34,713 bases of DNA, taken from the NCBI GenBank assembly GCA_013003555.1, contig JABDIV010000056.1, positions 67,384-102,096 of the forward strand, in the 5' to 3' direction. The translations under genes were made by a program, and so were the position numbers. The notes beneath the pieces were generated by a model, which was not told the origin of the DNA, did not search any database, and saw nothing but the letters and a program-made list of their open reading frames with translations. Within the stretch, counting starts at the first letter, position 1, and each line of letters opens with the position of its first letter. This stretch comes from Flavobacteriaceae bacterium (GTDB lineage: Bacteria; Bacteroidota; Bacteroidia; Flavobacteriales; Flavobacteriaceae). Below are positions 8,331 to 14,304 of the stretch, piece by piece.

Positions 8331-9393
8331 TCTTGTCCTTAAATCGATTTAAATATTGGGTCAGATGATCTAAAAAAAGTTCGGGTTTAAACCGTTGGTA
8401 AAGCGGAAGGGATTCCTTTTTAAAATCAGATACATGACAACCCTTGTATACGTCATGATCAAAGTCTATTAAATGAACCGATACATGATCGTCCCCTTCA
8501 AATATACTCCATGTCAATTTATCTATCCATGGTGAAAAGATAGTAAATGTTGGTATAGACAGGGCCTTGGCCATATTAACTGCTCCACCTTCATTTCCGA
8601 TCAAAGCTGTACAAAAAGACGTTAGCGCCAAGAAGTTCCTCAAGGACTTTCCGTAGAGTTCTGGAATAATTTTGCCGCGTGTGGAAGGACTGCAGAGCTT
8701 AATTAATTTTTCGATATCAGGGGCCTGGTTCGGGATATAATTTAATAAGATAGCACCTCCCGTTATCTCAACAATATGGTCGATCACGCGGGCCATGTAG
8801 ACCAGGGGATAGGTTTTACTGTCACTGCTTCCGAGAGCACTAATCATAAATACAGGATGATTAAGATCGACATGAAAAGATTTGAGTTGCTGCTCTGCAT
8901 TATTTATTTCGGCGTCGGTCAGATAGATCTTCGGTCGGATAGGATTGGCGGGATTTATCCCTAGCGGATTAAGCAGTTGCAACCGATTTTCTATTGCCAG
9001 CCCGGCTTTAGATTTAGGATATTTATTATAAATGACGGCGTCGGAATACAGGAAAAAAGTATAATATTTATGCTTCGATATTCTTTTTTTTGCTCCCGAA
9101 AAAAAACTGATAAGATTGGATGAAATTTTTCCATATGCATCGATAACAACATCAAACTTTTCCTTTCTGATACGGATACTATTTTGAAGAAGGCCTGGTG
9201 ATTTTCCATCTTCTGACGCATCAAGGATTATCAGATCATCGATGAAGGGATTGTTTTCGACAACAGGCTTCGTACTGTTATTTATAGCAAAGACTAAACG
9301 CGCATTTGGAAATTTTTCACGAAGGGCTTCGAATAGGATGGAGCTTGTTAAGACATCTCCGATCATTTTCGATTGAATTACCAGGATCTTCAT
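8323..9393 (-). CDS. ADP-heptose:LPS heptosyltransferase-like protein (GT9)
   Basis: This 356-residue GT-B enzyme opens with MKILVIQSKMIGDVLTSS, the Rossmann start of family GT9, and continues with ILFEALREKFPNARLVF and a NPFIDDLIILD strand. The C-terminal domain shows SALGSSDSKTYP near residue 190 and ALIGNEGGAVNMAKALSIPTFTIF near 275, the ADP-sugar-binding signature. It adds heptose to the inner core of LPS or to an analogous envelope sugar. It abuts dapD directly, with the start codon adjacent to the dapD stop, so it is probably read with dapD. Whether it acts first or second in the core cannot be told from the sequence. Confidence 0.9.
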   Translation of the reverse strand: MKILVIQSKMIGDVLTSSILFEALREKFPNARLVFAINNSTKPVVENNPFIDDLIILDASEDGKSPGLLQNSIRIRKEKFDVVIDAYGKISSNLISFFSGAKKRISKHKYYTFFLYSDAVIYNKYPKSKAGLAIENRLQLLNPLGINPANPIRPKIYLTDAEINNAEQQLKSFHVDLNHPVFMISALGSSDSKTYPLVYMARVIDHIVEITGGAILLNYIPNQAPDIEKLIKLCSPSTRGKIIPELYGKSLRNFLALTSFCTALIGNEGGAVNMAKALSIPTFTIFSPWIDKLTWSIFEGDDHVSVHLIDFDHDVYKGCHVSDFKKESLPLYQRFKPELFLDHLTQYLNRFKDKNA

Positions 9394-10209
9394 TTAGACA
9401 GACACATTATAATCCCGAAGTGCATTATTGAGGGACGTCTTTTTGTTAGTGCTTTCTTTGCGTTGCCCGATAATAAGGGCGCAGGGTACCTGATAATCAC
9501 CTGCCGGAAATTTTTTGGTATAACTACCGGGAATAACGACCGATCGTCTCGGAACGATACCCCTCATTTCGATCGGTTCATTTCCTGTCACATCGATTAT
9601 CTTTGTTGAAGCGGTTAACACGACATTTGCTCCCAATACTGCTTCTTCCTCTATGCGTACACCTTCAACAACGATAGACCGAGATCCGATAAAGGCATTG
9701 TCTTCGATTATCACCGGAGCGGCTTGCAATGGCTCTAAAACACCACCAATTCCAACACCACCCGACAGATGAACATTTTTCCCGATCTGAGCACAACTTC
9801 CTACAGTCGCCCAGGTATCTACCATGGTTCCTGAATCGACATATGCTCCGATATTCACATAGGAGGGCATTAGAATTACGCCTTTGGCGATAAAAGAACC
9901 ATGCCTGGCTATGGCGTGCGGGACGACACGGATGCCGCGCTTTGCATAATCTTTCTTCAACGGAATTTTATCATGGAATTCTAAAGCTCCAACCTCGATA
10001 GTCTGCATCTGCTGAATAGGAAAATACAATACAACCGCTTTTTTAATCCATTCATTCACGATCCAGCCTTGGTCGGTTGGTTCGGCAATTCGTATTAGTC
10101 CGTTATCGAGTTCAGCTATGATTTGACGAATGCATTGTTTCGTTTCGGTGTCATCAAGTAATTCTCGATTATCCCAGGCGTTCTCAATTATCGATTTTGT
10201 CGTAGTCAT
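9394..10209 (-). CDS. dapD: 2,3,4,5-tetrahydropyridine-2,6-dicarboxylate N-succinyltransferase
   Basis: This 271-residue protein belongs to the left-handed beta-helix transferases and makes N-succinyl-2-amino-6-ketopimelate in the succinylase branch of lysine/diaminopimelate synthesis. Recognisable stretches are WIVNEWIKKAVVLYFPI, RVVPHAIARHGSFI, VILMPSYVNIGAYVD and GTMVDTWATVGSCAQIG. HLSGGVGIGGVLEPLQAAPVI follows, and VPRRSVVIPGSYTKKFP lies near the C-terminus. ATG 10209 is chosen over an upstream in-frame extension because the family starts here and a -7 box lies between. It supplies diaminopimelate for peptidoglycan and is the first gene ahead of two LPS-type genes. Confidence 0.95.
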   Translation of the reverse strand: MTTTKSIIENAWDNRELLDDTETKQCIRQIIAELDNGLIRIAEPTDQGWIVNEWIKKAVVLYFPIQQMQTIEVGALEFHDKIPLKKDYAKRGIRVVPHAIARHGSFIAKGVILMPSYVNIGAYVDSGTMVDTWATVGSCAQIGKNVHLSGGVGIGGVLEPLQAAPVIIEDNAFIGSRSIVVEGVRIEEEAVLGANVVLTASTKIIDVTGNEPIEMRGIVPRRSVVIPGSYTKKFPAGDYQVPCALIIGQRKESTNKKTSLNNALRDYNVSV

Positions 10210-10228
10210 AGAATTACAACTTTGGCAA

Positions 10229-10236
10229 CAAAGATA
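10229..10236 (-). promoter_or_regulatory. -7 box (TATCTTTG) for dapD
   Basis: On the minus strand TATCTTTG matches the Bacteroidota TAnnTTTG -7 consensus and lies 19 bases upstream of the dapD ATG. No clear -33 TTG was found at the expected spacing. Confidence 0.5.
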
Positions 10237-10286
10237 AATTATTAATCGATTTAAGTCAGGCTGGACATGGCCCAAATTATTTCAAT

Positions 10287-10311
10287 GTGACCATTTTATG
10301 TATTTGGTGTC
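10287..10311 (+). promoter_or_regulatory. Two-part upstream element, copy 1 (GTGACC-N14-GTGTC)
   Basis: GTGACC at 10287-10292 and GTGTC at 10307-10311, start-to-start offset exactly 20 bases, followed by ATAATGATAGAAAG. The same arrangement recurs at 10458, 10799 and 12204. It probably binds a dimeric regulator on one face of the helix. Confidence 0.55.
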
Positions 10312-10356
10312 ATAATGATAGAAAGTGTTAATTGACTTCTAAACTTCAATTTTTTA

Positions 10357-10442
10357 TTTGGTTGATAAAAGCATGAAGAACTAATTTATAGCAATTCATT
10401 TCTTCGCTTTATAGGACTCCTTCCCGAAGGAGTTCTTTTTTT
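10357..10442 (+). ncRNA. Candidate structured small RNA, module 1
   Basis: There is no credible ORF here. A stem is formed by AAAGC (10368-10372) with GCTTT (10406-10410), a two-base bulge, and GAAGAA (10375-10380) with TTCTTC (10400-10405). Its loop holds TAGCAA (10389-10394). A canonical terminator follows within four bases. A TTTGGTTG tract at 10357 precedes the stem. The 5' end is a guess; the true transcript may begin earlier, downstream of copy 1 of the two-part element. Modules 2 and 3 share the layout, so this looks like one of three paralogous RNA genes. Confidence 0.45.
10414..10442 (+). terminator. Intrinsic terminator of module 1
   Basis: GGACTCCTTC (10414-10423) pairs with GAAGGAGTTC (10426-10435) with one G-U pair, followed by a run of seven T. 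Confidence 0.85.
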
Positions 10443-10457
10443 AAATTAGAATTAAGT

Positions 10458-10482
10458 GTGACCAATAATGGGTCAGGGGGTC
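10458..10482 (+). promoter_or_regulatory. Two-part upstream element, copy 2
   Basis: GTGACC at 10458-10463 and GGGTC at 10478-10482, the same 20-base offset as copy 1, followed by ATATTAATAGAAAG, which closely matches the copy 1 flank. It begins 16 bases after the module 1 terminator. Confidence 0.55.
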
Positions 10483-10511
10483 ATATTAATAGAAAGCATT
10501 AAAATTTCACA

Positions 10512-10604
10512 TGTGGTTGGTAGCTTGATAATTGATTAGTAGCAAGCTCAAAGTAACCAAAAACTACCAAAGACTCTCTCAGGCAGAACCCTGAGAGAGT
10601 TTTT
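10512..10604 (+). ncRNA. Candidate structured small RNA, module 2
   Basis: The stretch holds nested complementarity: AGCTTG (10522-10527) with CAAGCT (10543-10548), enclosed by TTGGT (10517-10521) with ACCAA (10566-10570). TAGCAA lies at 10540-10545, and an 11-bp perfect terminator stem follows directly. TGTGGTTG at 10512 corresponds to the GGTTG tract of the other modules. Only trivial reading frames are present. The 5' end is approximate. Confidence 0.45.
10573..10604 (+). terminator. Intrinsic terminator of module 2
   Basis: ACTCTCTCAGG (10573-10583) pairs perfectly with CCTGAGAGAGT (10590-10600) across a six-base loop, followed by a run of T. Confidence 0.85.
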
Positions 10605-10798
10605 CATTTAAACCAACCTCAATTGATTCGAATATCTAAAAAAAACAGAGTAGGATAACAGAAATTCAAAATAAATTAAAAAAAAATAAAAATTATATTT
10701 AATGAAGTTAAAATTATGATATTCAGATATATAGCGTTTAATTTCTTTACAATAAAATCTATTTTCGAACTTTTTTAATCAGACTTTATAATAAAAAA
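10605..10798. other. AT-rich spacer between modules 2 and 3
   Basis: A strongly AT-rich stretch of about 190 bases with long A runs. I see no convincing ORF, promoter box or hairpin in it. Confidence 0.6.
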
Positions 10799-10823
10799 GT
10801 GACCTGTTTAAAAAAGCCGTGTC
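10799..10823 (+). promoter_or_regulatory. Two-part upstream element, copy 3
   Basis: GTGACC at 10799-10804 and GTGTC at 10819-10823, again offset by exactly 20 bases, followed by TTAATAATTGAATG, similar to the flanks of the other copies. Confidence 0.55.
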
Positions 10824-10873
10824 TTAATAATTGAATGTGAATAACATTAACCTTTAGATTGATTGATATATTA

Positions 10874-10984
10874 TTTGGTTGGTTGGTAAGTTAGTTATTT
10901 ATTAAGAATGGTTATGAGGACGACTTAATAGCAAATGGATTAACTAACTTCCACAAGCTCCCCCGATTCGGGGGAGTTTTTTTT
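10874..10984 (+). ncRNA. Candidate structured small RNA, module 3
   Basis: This is the strongest fold of the three. A perfect 10-bp outer stem joins AAGTTAGTTA (10888-10897) to TAACTAACTT (10941-10950), extended by GG/CC around one bulged T. A 7-bp inner stem joins TATTAAG (10900-10906) to CTTAATA (10924-10930). TAGCAA at 10929-10934 is again present, and a terminator follows at once. TTTGGTTGG at 10874 precedes the stem. The longest reading frames here are a few codons, so a coding role is unlikely. The 5' end is approximate. Confidence 0.5.
10958..10984 (+). terminator. Intrinsic terminator of module 3
   Basis: CTCCCCCG (10958-10965) pairs with CGGGGGAG (10969-10976) across ATT, followed by eight T. 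It ends 27 bases before the ruvX start codon. Confidence 0.9.
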
Positions 10985-10999
10985 ATCGGTACTAAACAT

Positions 11000-11007
11000 T
11001 ACATTTG
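11000..11007 (+). promoter_or_regulatory. -7 box (TACATTTG) for ruvX, possibly leaderless
   Basis: TACATTTG matches TAnnTTTG exactly and ends 4 bases before the ruvX ATG, so transcription would begin at or next to the start codon. No good -33 TTG is visible; the expected place is occupied by the module 3 terminator. Confidence 0.45.
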
Positions 11008-11011
11008 CCCT

Positions 11012-11422
11012 ATGGGCCGAATTTTGGCAATAGACTATGGTGGTGTAAGAACCGGGATTGCAGTTACTGATCCCCTTCAGATTGTCGCATCCGGTTTGAC
11101 TACAGTTGCAACGACCAACCTCATTGATTTTCTGAGGGATTATATGGAATCGGAGCAAGTAGACCTTGTTGTAATCGGTCTTCCGCGGCAAATGAATAAC
11201 CAACCATCTGAAGTTGAGGTGGATATCCTTCAATTTATAGAGAAACTTAAAGTAGTTTTTCCTGACCTTCCAATTTCACGTATCGATGAACGATTTACCT
11301 CGAAAATTGCCTCGCAAACCCTTTTAGACTCTGGACTATCAAAGAAAAAGAGACAAAATAAAGCTCTTCTTGATGAAATTAGCGCTACTATAATCCTCCA
11401 AAGTTATCTCAAGTCACGATAG
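11012..11422 (+). CDS. ruvX: Putative pre-16S rRNA nuclease / Holliday junction resolvase RuvX (YqgF)
   Basis: This 136-residue protein has an RNase H-like fold. GRILAIDYGGVRTGIAVTD carries the first catalytic Asp near residue 8, then come VVIGLPRQMNNQ near 48, RIDERFTSKIA with a conserved Glu near 90, and LLDEISATIILQSYL at the end, with the last acidic residue. Relatives process the 5' end of 16S rRNA; a resolvase role has also been proposed. Length is normal for the family. The start is fixed by the conserved MGRILAIDYG N-terminus. It stands in front of two secreted-protein genes and def. Confidence 0.93.
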   Translation: MGRILAIDYGGVRTGIAVTDPLQIVASGLTTVATTNLIDFLRDYMESEQVDLVVIGLPRQMNNQPSEVEVDILQFIEKLKVVFPDLPISRIDERFTSKIASQTLLDSGLSKKKRQNKALLDEISATIILQSYLKSR

Positions 11423-11517
11423 GGTGTTGTTCATCGATAATTTTGTCATATTGTATCCGATAATCGATTTTTTTTATCCCATCAGCTAATTTTTCAAGTC
11501 TTCAGGGCGTAACCTCC

Positions 11518-11525
11518 TACATTTG
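11518..11525 (+). promoter_or_regulatory. -7 box (TACATTTG) for the first secreted-protein gene
   Basis: An exact TAnnTTTG box 27 bases upstream of the ATG at 11553. No clear -33 TTG at the usual distance, so the support is the -7 box alone. Confidence 0.45.
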
Positions 11526-11552
11526 AGGTAGTTAATTCAAAAGCCCCGAATT

Positions 11553-12143
11553 ATGAAAAATAACTACACCTTGCTGTGGCTCATGTCACTGCTATCATTT
11601 TCCCTCGTAAATGCTCAAAGTTGCCCCGAAACTCTAGGAAATTCCTCGAGTGATGTTTTAATCCATTTTAATATCGATGAAGGCAGCTGTACCGATTTTC
11701 CGGATACGATTCAAGTTGAAGGCCGAACCTTTGATAAAAAGGATTGTGAAACGACCAATCTTATGTACGATCTTGTAGCCGGATCACCGCTACCATCATA
11801 TGATTCGTTTTCCGTCGATCTCGGATTTGGTGTTTGCGATTATCTAGAAGGAGAACTTCGACGCGAAACCCTGAGTATTGAGAGTTTTGAAGAAAAAATT
11901 AATTCATTACGAATTTATCCAAATCCTGTATTATCAGGAGATCAAATCAATATATCGTTTGCTGAAAATGTGACCGCAAAGGTTTACATATATGATTTGA
12001 CCGGGAAACTCGTGATGAAAGACAATATTAGTAGTTCCAGTACTAAAACGCTAAATATTTCTGCCGTGAACAGCGGAATTTACATGCTACAAATTGTAGC
12101 TGAGAATTCTGCGACTTCTCGTAAATTTGTAATTATGAGATAA
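11553..12143 (+). CDS. Secreted cysteine-containing protein with T9SS type A sorting domain (paralogue 1)
   Basis: This 196-residue protein has a Sec signal peptide (residues 1-22, ending VNAQ). A mature domain of about 80 residues follows with four cysteines at 24, 46, 65 and 95. The C-terminal 75 residues form a T9SS type A sorting domain (LRIYPNPV start, YIYDLTGKLV, SGIYMLQI, ending RKFVIMR). It should cross the inner membrane by Sec and the outer membrane by the type IX system, then be released or surface-attached. I do not recognise the cysteine domain. The next gene is a paralogue with the same cysteine pattern (CP, GxCxDxP, C-x3-TNL, GFGxCxY). It has its own terminator. Confidence 0.9.
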   Translation: MKNNYTLLWLMSLLSFSLVNAQSCPETLGNSSSDVLIHFNIDEGSCTDFPDTIQVEGRTFDKKDCETTNLMYDLVAGSPLPSYDSFSVDLGFGVCDYLEGELRRETLSIESFEEKINSLRIYPNPVLSGDQINISFAENVTAKVYIYDLTGKLVMKDNISSSSTKTLNISAVNSGIYMLQIVAENSATSRKFVIMR

Positions 12144-12162
12144 ATTACTCTATTTAGTTATT

Positions 12163-12194
12163 AAAACTCCCTCTTTTTGAGGGAGTTTTTTTTT
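12163..12194 (+). terminator. Intrinsic terminator after paralogue 1
   Basis: AAAACTCCCTC (12163-12173) pairs with GAGGGAGTTTT (12179-12189), with a T run to 12194. Confidence 0.9.
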
Positions 12195-12203
12195 ATCAAA
12201 GTA

Positions 12204-12228
12204 GTGACCTTAGAATTCTTTTTGTGTC
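12204..12228 (+). promoter_or_regulatory. Two-part upstream element, copy 4, ahead of paralogue 2
   Basis: GTGACC at 12204-12209 and GTGTC at 12224-12228, offset exactly 20 bases, followed by TTATTATTACATAG. It matches the three copies at 10287-10823 and lies 33 bases upstream of the ATG at 12262, which ties a protein gene to the same signal as the RNA modules. Confidence 0.55.
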
Positions 12229-12261
12229 TTATTATTACATAGACTTTATAAAACCTACATT

Positions 12262-12843
12262 ATGAAAAAGAATTACCTTTTAAGTATTATCATGACTTTG
12301 ATATTTTCCGCTTCGTGGGCTCAGCAATGTCCGCAAAGTATTGGCACTCAAAGCACAACCACTGTCCCACACTTTAAAATAACATCTGGGACCTGCAATG
12401 ATTATCCCACAAATATCACAATCGATGGCAGCAACTTTACGAAATCGAGTTGTAACGGAACGAATTTAAAGTACACCCTTGTACCACCTGATCCCCAATT
12501 ATCGAGCGCGGATAGCTTCACAGCTGATTTTGGTTTTGGTACTTGCACTTATGTCAATGGTGCCTTACAGACATTATCAAGCGAAGATCCAGACTTATTA
12601 ATAAAGACTCAAATCTATCCCAATCCCCTATTAGATCAGGGCTCATTGAAGATCAGATTTCAACGTGAAGTTTCAACTGATATTTTTATTTTCGACCTTA
12701 CCGGCAAGTCCGTTTATACAAATCAATTCAGCGGGATTGATCAATTGGAAATAGAAACCGATGTATTGAGCAACGGGATTTATCTGCTGCAAATTCGAAC
12801 AGATCTTGGCAACACAACGAAGAAAATCGTTGTCATGAGATAA
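12262..12843 (+). CDS. Secreted cysteine-containing protein with T9SS type A sorting domain (paralogue 2)
   Basis: This 193-residue protein has a Sec signal peptide ending SWAQ near residue 21. A mature domain with cysteines at 23, 45, 64 and 95 is spaced almost exactly as in paralogue 1. The C-terminal T9SS sorting domain reads IYPNPLLDQG, IFDLTGKSVY, NGIYLLQI, ending KKIVVMR. Shared blocks with paralogue 1 include TNLKY/TNLMY, DSF, and GFGxCxY. The equal cysteine spacing suggests two disulfides. Tandem duplication is the simplest origin. Function is unknown. Unlike paralogue 1 it is preceded by a clear copy of the GTGACC-N14-GTGTC element, so the two may be regulated differently. Confidence 0.9.
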   Translation: MKKNYLLSIIMTLIFSASWAQQCPQSIGTQSTTTVPHFKITSGTCNDYPTNITIDGSNFTKSSCNGTNLKYTLVPPDPQLSSADSFTADFGFGTCTYVNGALQTLSSEDPDLLIKTQIYPNPLLDQGSLKIRFQREVSTDIFIFDLTGKSVYTNQFSGIDQLEIETDVLSNGIYLLQIRTDLGNTTKKIVVMR

Positions 12844-12865
12844 TTTACACTGTCTACGTTTAAAA

Positions 12866-12891
12866 GCCCCTTAATTTTAAGGGGTTTTTTT
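12866..12891 (+). terminator. Intrinsic terminator after paralogue 2
   Basis: CCCCTTA pairs with TAAGGGG (12867-12884) around a short loop, flanked by an A run before and a T run after. Confidence 0.85.
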
Positions 12892-12926
12892 ATTTAAAAA
12901 GAAAATTATATATTCTCTGAGAATTG

Positions 12927-12934
12927 TAATTTTG
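12927..12934 (+). promoter_or_regulatory. -7 box (TAATTTTG) for def
   Basis: An exact TAnnTTTG match 20 bases upstream of the def ATG at 12955. It overlaps an in-frame GTG at 12934, which argues that this GTG is not the start. Confidence 0.5.
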
Positions 12935-12954
12935 TGCCCAGATTTATTAAACCC

Positions 12955-13554
12955 ATGATTTTACCCATAGTCGCCTACGGAGATCCCGTACTTCGAAAGA
13001 AATGTAAACCCATTGGAAAAGACTTTCCGAAACTGGACGAGTTGATTTCCAACATGTATGAATCTATGTATGCTGCGGATGGAATAGGTCTTGCTGCTCC
13101 ACAGATTGGTAGTCCGGTTCGCATATTCATTGTCGATGCTTCACCCTTCGCTGACGATGAGGACACTTTTTCGGAAGAAGAACGATTGTATTTAAAAGAT
13201 TTCAAAAAAACGTTCATCAATGCAAGGGTGATCGAGGAAAGCGGCGATGATTGGGCTTTTAATGAAGGCTGTTTGAGTATTCCTTTTATCAGGGAAGACG
13301 TTTTCAGGCAATCCAAAATAAAAATTGAATACCAGGATGAGAACTTTAATTCTCATATCGAAGAATTTGACGGTCTTGTTGCACGTATCATTCAGCATGA
13401 GTATGATCATATTGAAGGGGTCTTATTTACCGATAAGTTATCAAGCCTAAAAAAGCGACTTATTAAATCAAAATTGACTAATATTTCAAAAGGGAATATC
13501 GACATCAATTATAAAATGCGCTTCCCAAACCTGAAAAAAATAAAAAGACGTTAA
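12955..13554 (+). CDS. def: Peptide deformylase
   Basis: This 199-residue metalloenzyme removes the formyl group from nascent N-terminal methionine. All three active-site motifs are present: GIGLAAPQIG near residue 45, EGCLSIP near 105 with the metal-binding Cys, and QHEYDHIEG near 145 with the two metal-binding His and the catalytic Glu. A lysine-rich tail follows. ATG 12955 (MILPIVAYGDPVL) fits the family; an upstream GTG would add seven residues. The DUF5606 gene follows after 10 bases, an arrangement I recall as common in flavobacteria. Confidence 0.96.
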   Translation: MILPIVAYGDPVLRKKCKPIGKDFPKLDELISNMYESMYAADGIGLAAPQIGSPVRIFIVDASPFADDEDTFSEEERLYLKDFKKTFINARVIEESGDDWAFNEGCLSIPFIREDVFRQSKIKIEYQDENFNSHIEEFDGLVARIIQHEYDHIEGVLFTDKLSSLKKRLIKSKLTNISKGNIDINYKMRFPNLKKIKRR

Positions 13555-13564
13555 GAAATTGAAA

Positions 13565-13990
13565 ATGGATATGACATTAGATAAAATACTGGCGATTTCT
13601 GAAAAGCCCGGACTTTACAGATTGGTTTCACAAACCCGAACGGGATTATTGACTGAATCACTCGAAAATGGCAAGAAAATGGCTGTAAGTCTTAGAAATA
13701 ATATCAGTGTATTAAGTGAAATAGCCGTTTATACCTTAACTGAAGACCTGCCCTTGAAGGAGGTTTTTAAAAAGATAAGAATTAAAGAAAACGGCGGACC
13801 AACGACTATAAGCCATAAAAGCTCGAAAGATCAATTGGAAGAATACTTTTTTGAGGTATTACCCGATTATGATGAAGATCGCGTATATGCGAGCGATATC
13901 AAAAAAGTGCTCCGTTGGTATAACATTCTTCAAGACAAAGACTTGTTATCAGTATTAGATGAGGGTGACAAAACAGACGAAGAAGAGTAA
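13565..13990 (+). CDS. DUF5606 family protein
   Basis: This 141-residue soluble protein resembles the DUF5606 family of Bacteroidota. TLDKILAISEKPGLYRLVSQTRTGLL forms the N-terminal domain, VFKKIRIKENGG follows near residue 77, and EYFFEVLPDYDEDRVYASDIKKVLRWYNIL lies near 95-125. The tail is acidic. The N-terminal half reads like a small SH3-like beta barrel; this is an impression only. Function is unknown. ATG 13565 is preferred over a TTG two codons upstream; ATG 13571 is possible. It is cotranscribed with def. A nucleotide pyrophosphohydrolase gene (mazG), often next in other flavobacteria as I recall, is not here. Confidence 0.8.
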   Translation: MDMTLDKILAISEKPGLYRLVSQTRTGLLTESLENGKKMAVSLRNNISVLSEIAVYTLTEDLPLKEVFKKIRIKENGGPTTISHKSSKDQLEEYFFEVLPDYDEDRVYASDIKKVLRWYNILQDKDLLSVLDEGDKTDEEE

Positions 13991-14014
13991 ATCTTAAGAT
14001 TAGCATAAATGAAG

Positions 14015-14041
14015 AAAGGGGAATTATAAAAATTCCCCTTT
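14015..14041 (+). terminator. Hairpin after the def operon, possible terminator
   Basis: AAAGGGGAATT (14015-14025) pairs perfectly with AATTCCCCTTT (14031-14041), an 11-bp stem starting 25 bases after the DUF5606 stop. The T run is short (CTTTCC), so termination may be weak. Confidence 0.65.
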
Positions 14042-14113
14042 CCTAGTTTCGAAACTTTTTAACAGTATAATTTTAAAATCCCTCTAAAAATTGAAGAAAA
14101 AAGTTTCTTAATT

Positions 14114-14155
14114 GTTTGCAGTTCGGTGCAATAAGATTTTGCATCTTCTGCAAAC
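14114..14155 (+). promoter_or_regulatory. Paired TTGCA/TGCAA dyads upstream of the MATE gene
   Basis: TTGCA-N6-TGCAA (14116-14131) is followed by TTTGCA-N5-TGCAAA (14138-14154). Read as RNA, the outer arms GTTTGCAG (14114-14121) and CTGCAAAC (14148-14155) also pair perfectly around an inner TGCAA/TTGCA stem. Two adjacent operators for a dimeric repressor is the simpler reading; a structured leader is the alternative. Confidence 0.5.
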
Positions 14156-14304
14156 GTTAGCAATGTTAATCGCCATCTAATTTAGACAATAATTCGTAAA
14201 TCGGGAATATGATAATGAAAAATTATCAACAAACCCGTTCCTGGCTTTAGACGTCTTTTAAAACAGATTTGAACCATTACCTTTACAATCTTAACCGCAA
14301 CAGG

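Noticed and set aside
10361..10390. ATG AAG AAC TAA in module 1, resembling a decayed MKN... secreted-protein start
   Set aside because: Only three codons, and modules 2 and 3 have nothing comparable; the conserved stems and terminators explain the stretch better.
11433..11475. ATCGAT/ATCGAT pairing followed by a T run after ruvX, possible terminator
   Set aside because: The stem is only about six AT-rich pairs across a 24-base loop; too weak to call.
14158..14163. TAGCAA downstream of the MATE dyads as a fourth RNA module
   Set aside because: There is no GTGACC-N14-GTGTC element upstream and no terminator after it; a six-base match alone is expected by chance.
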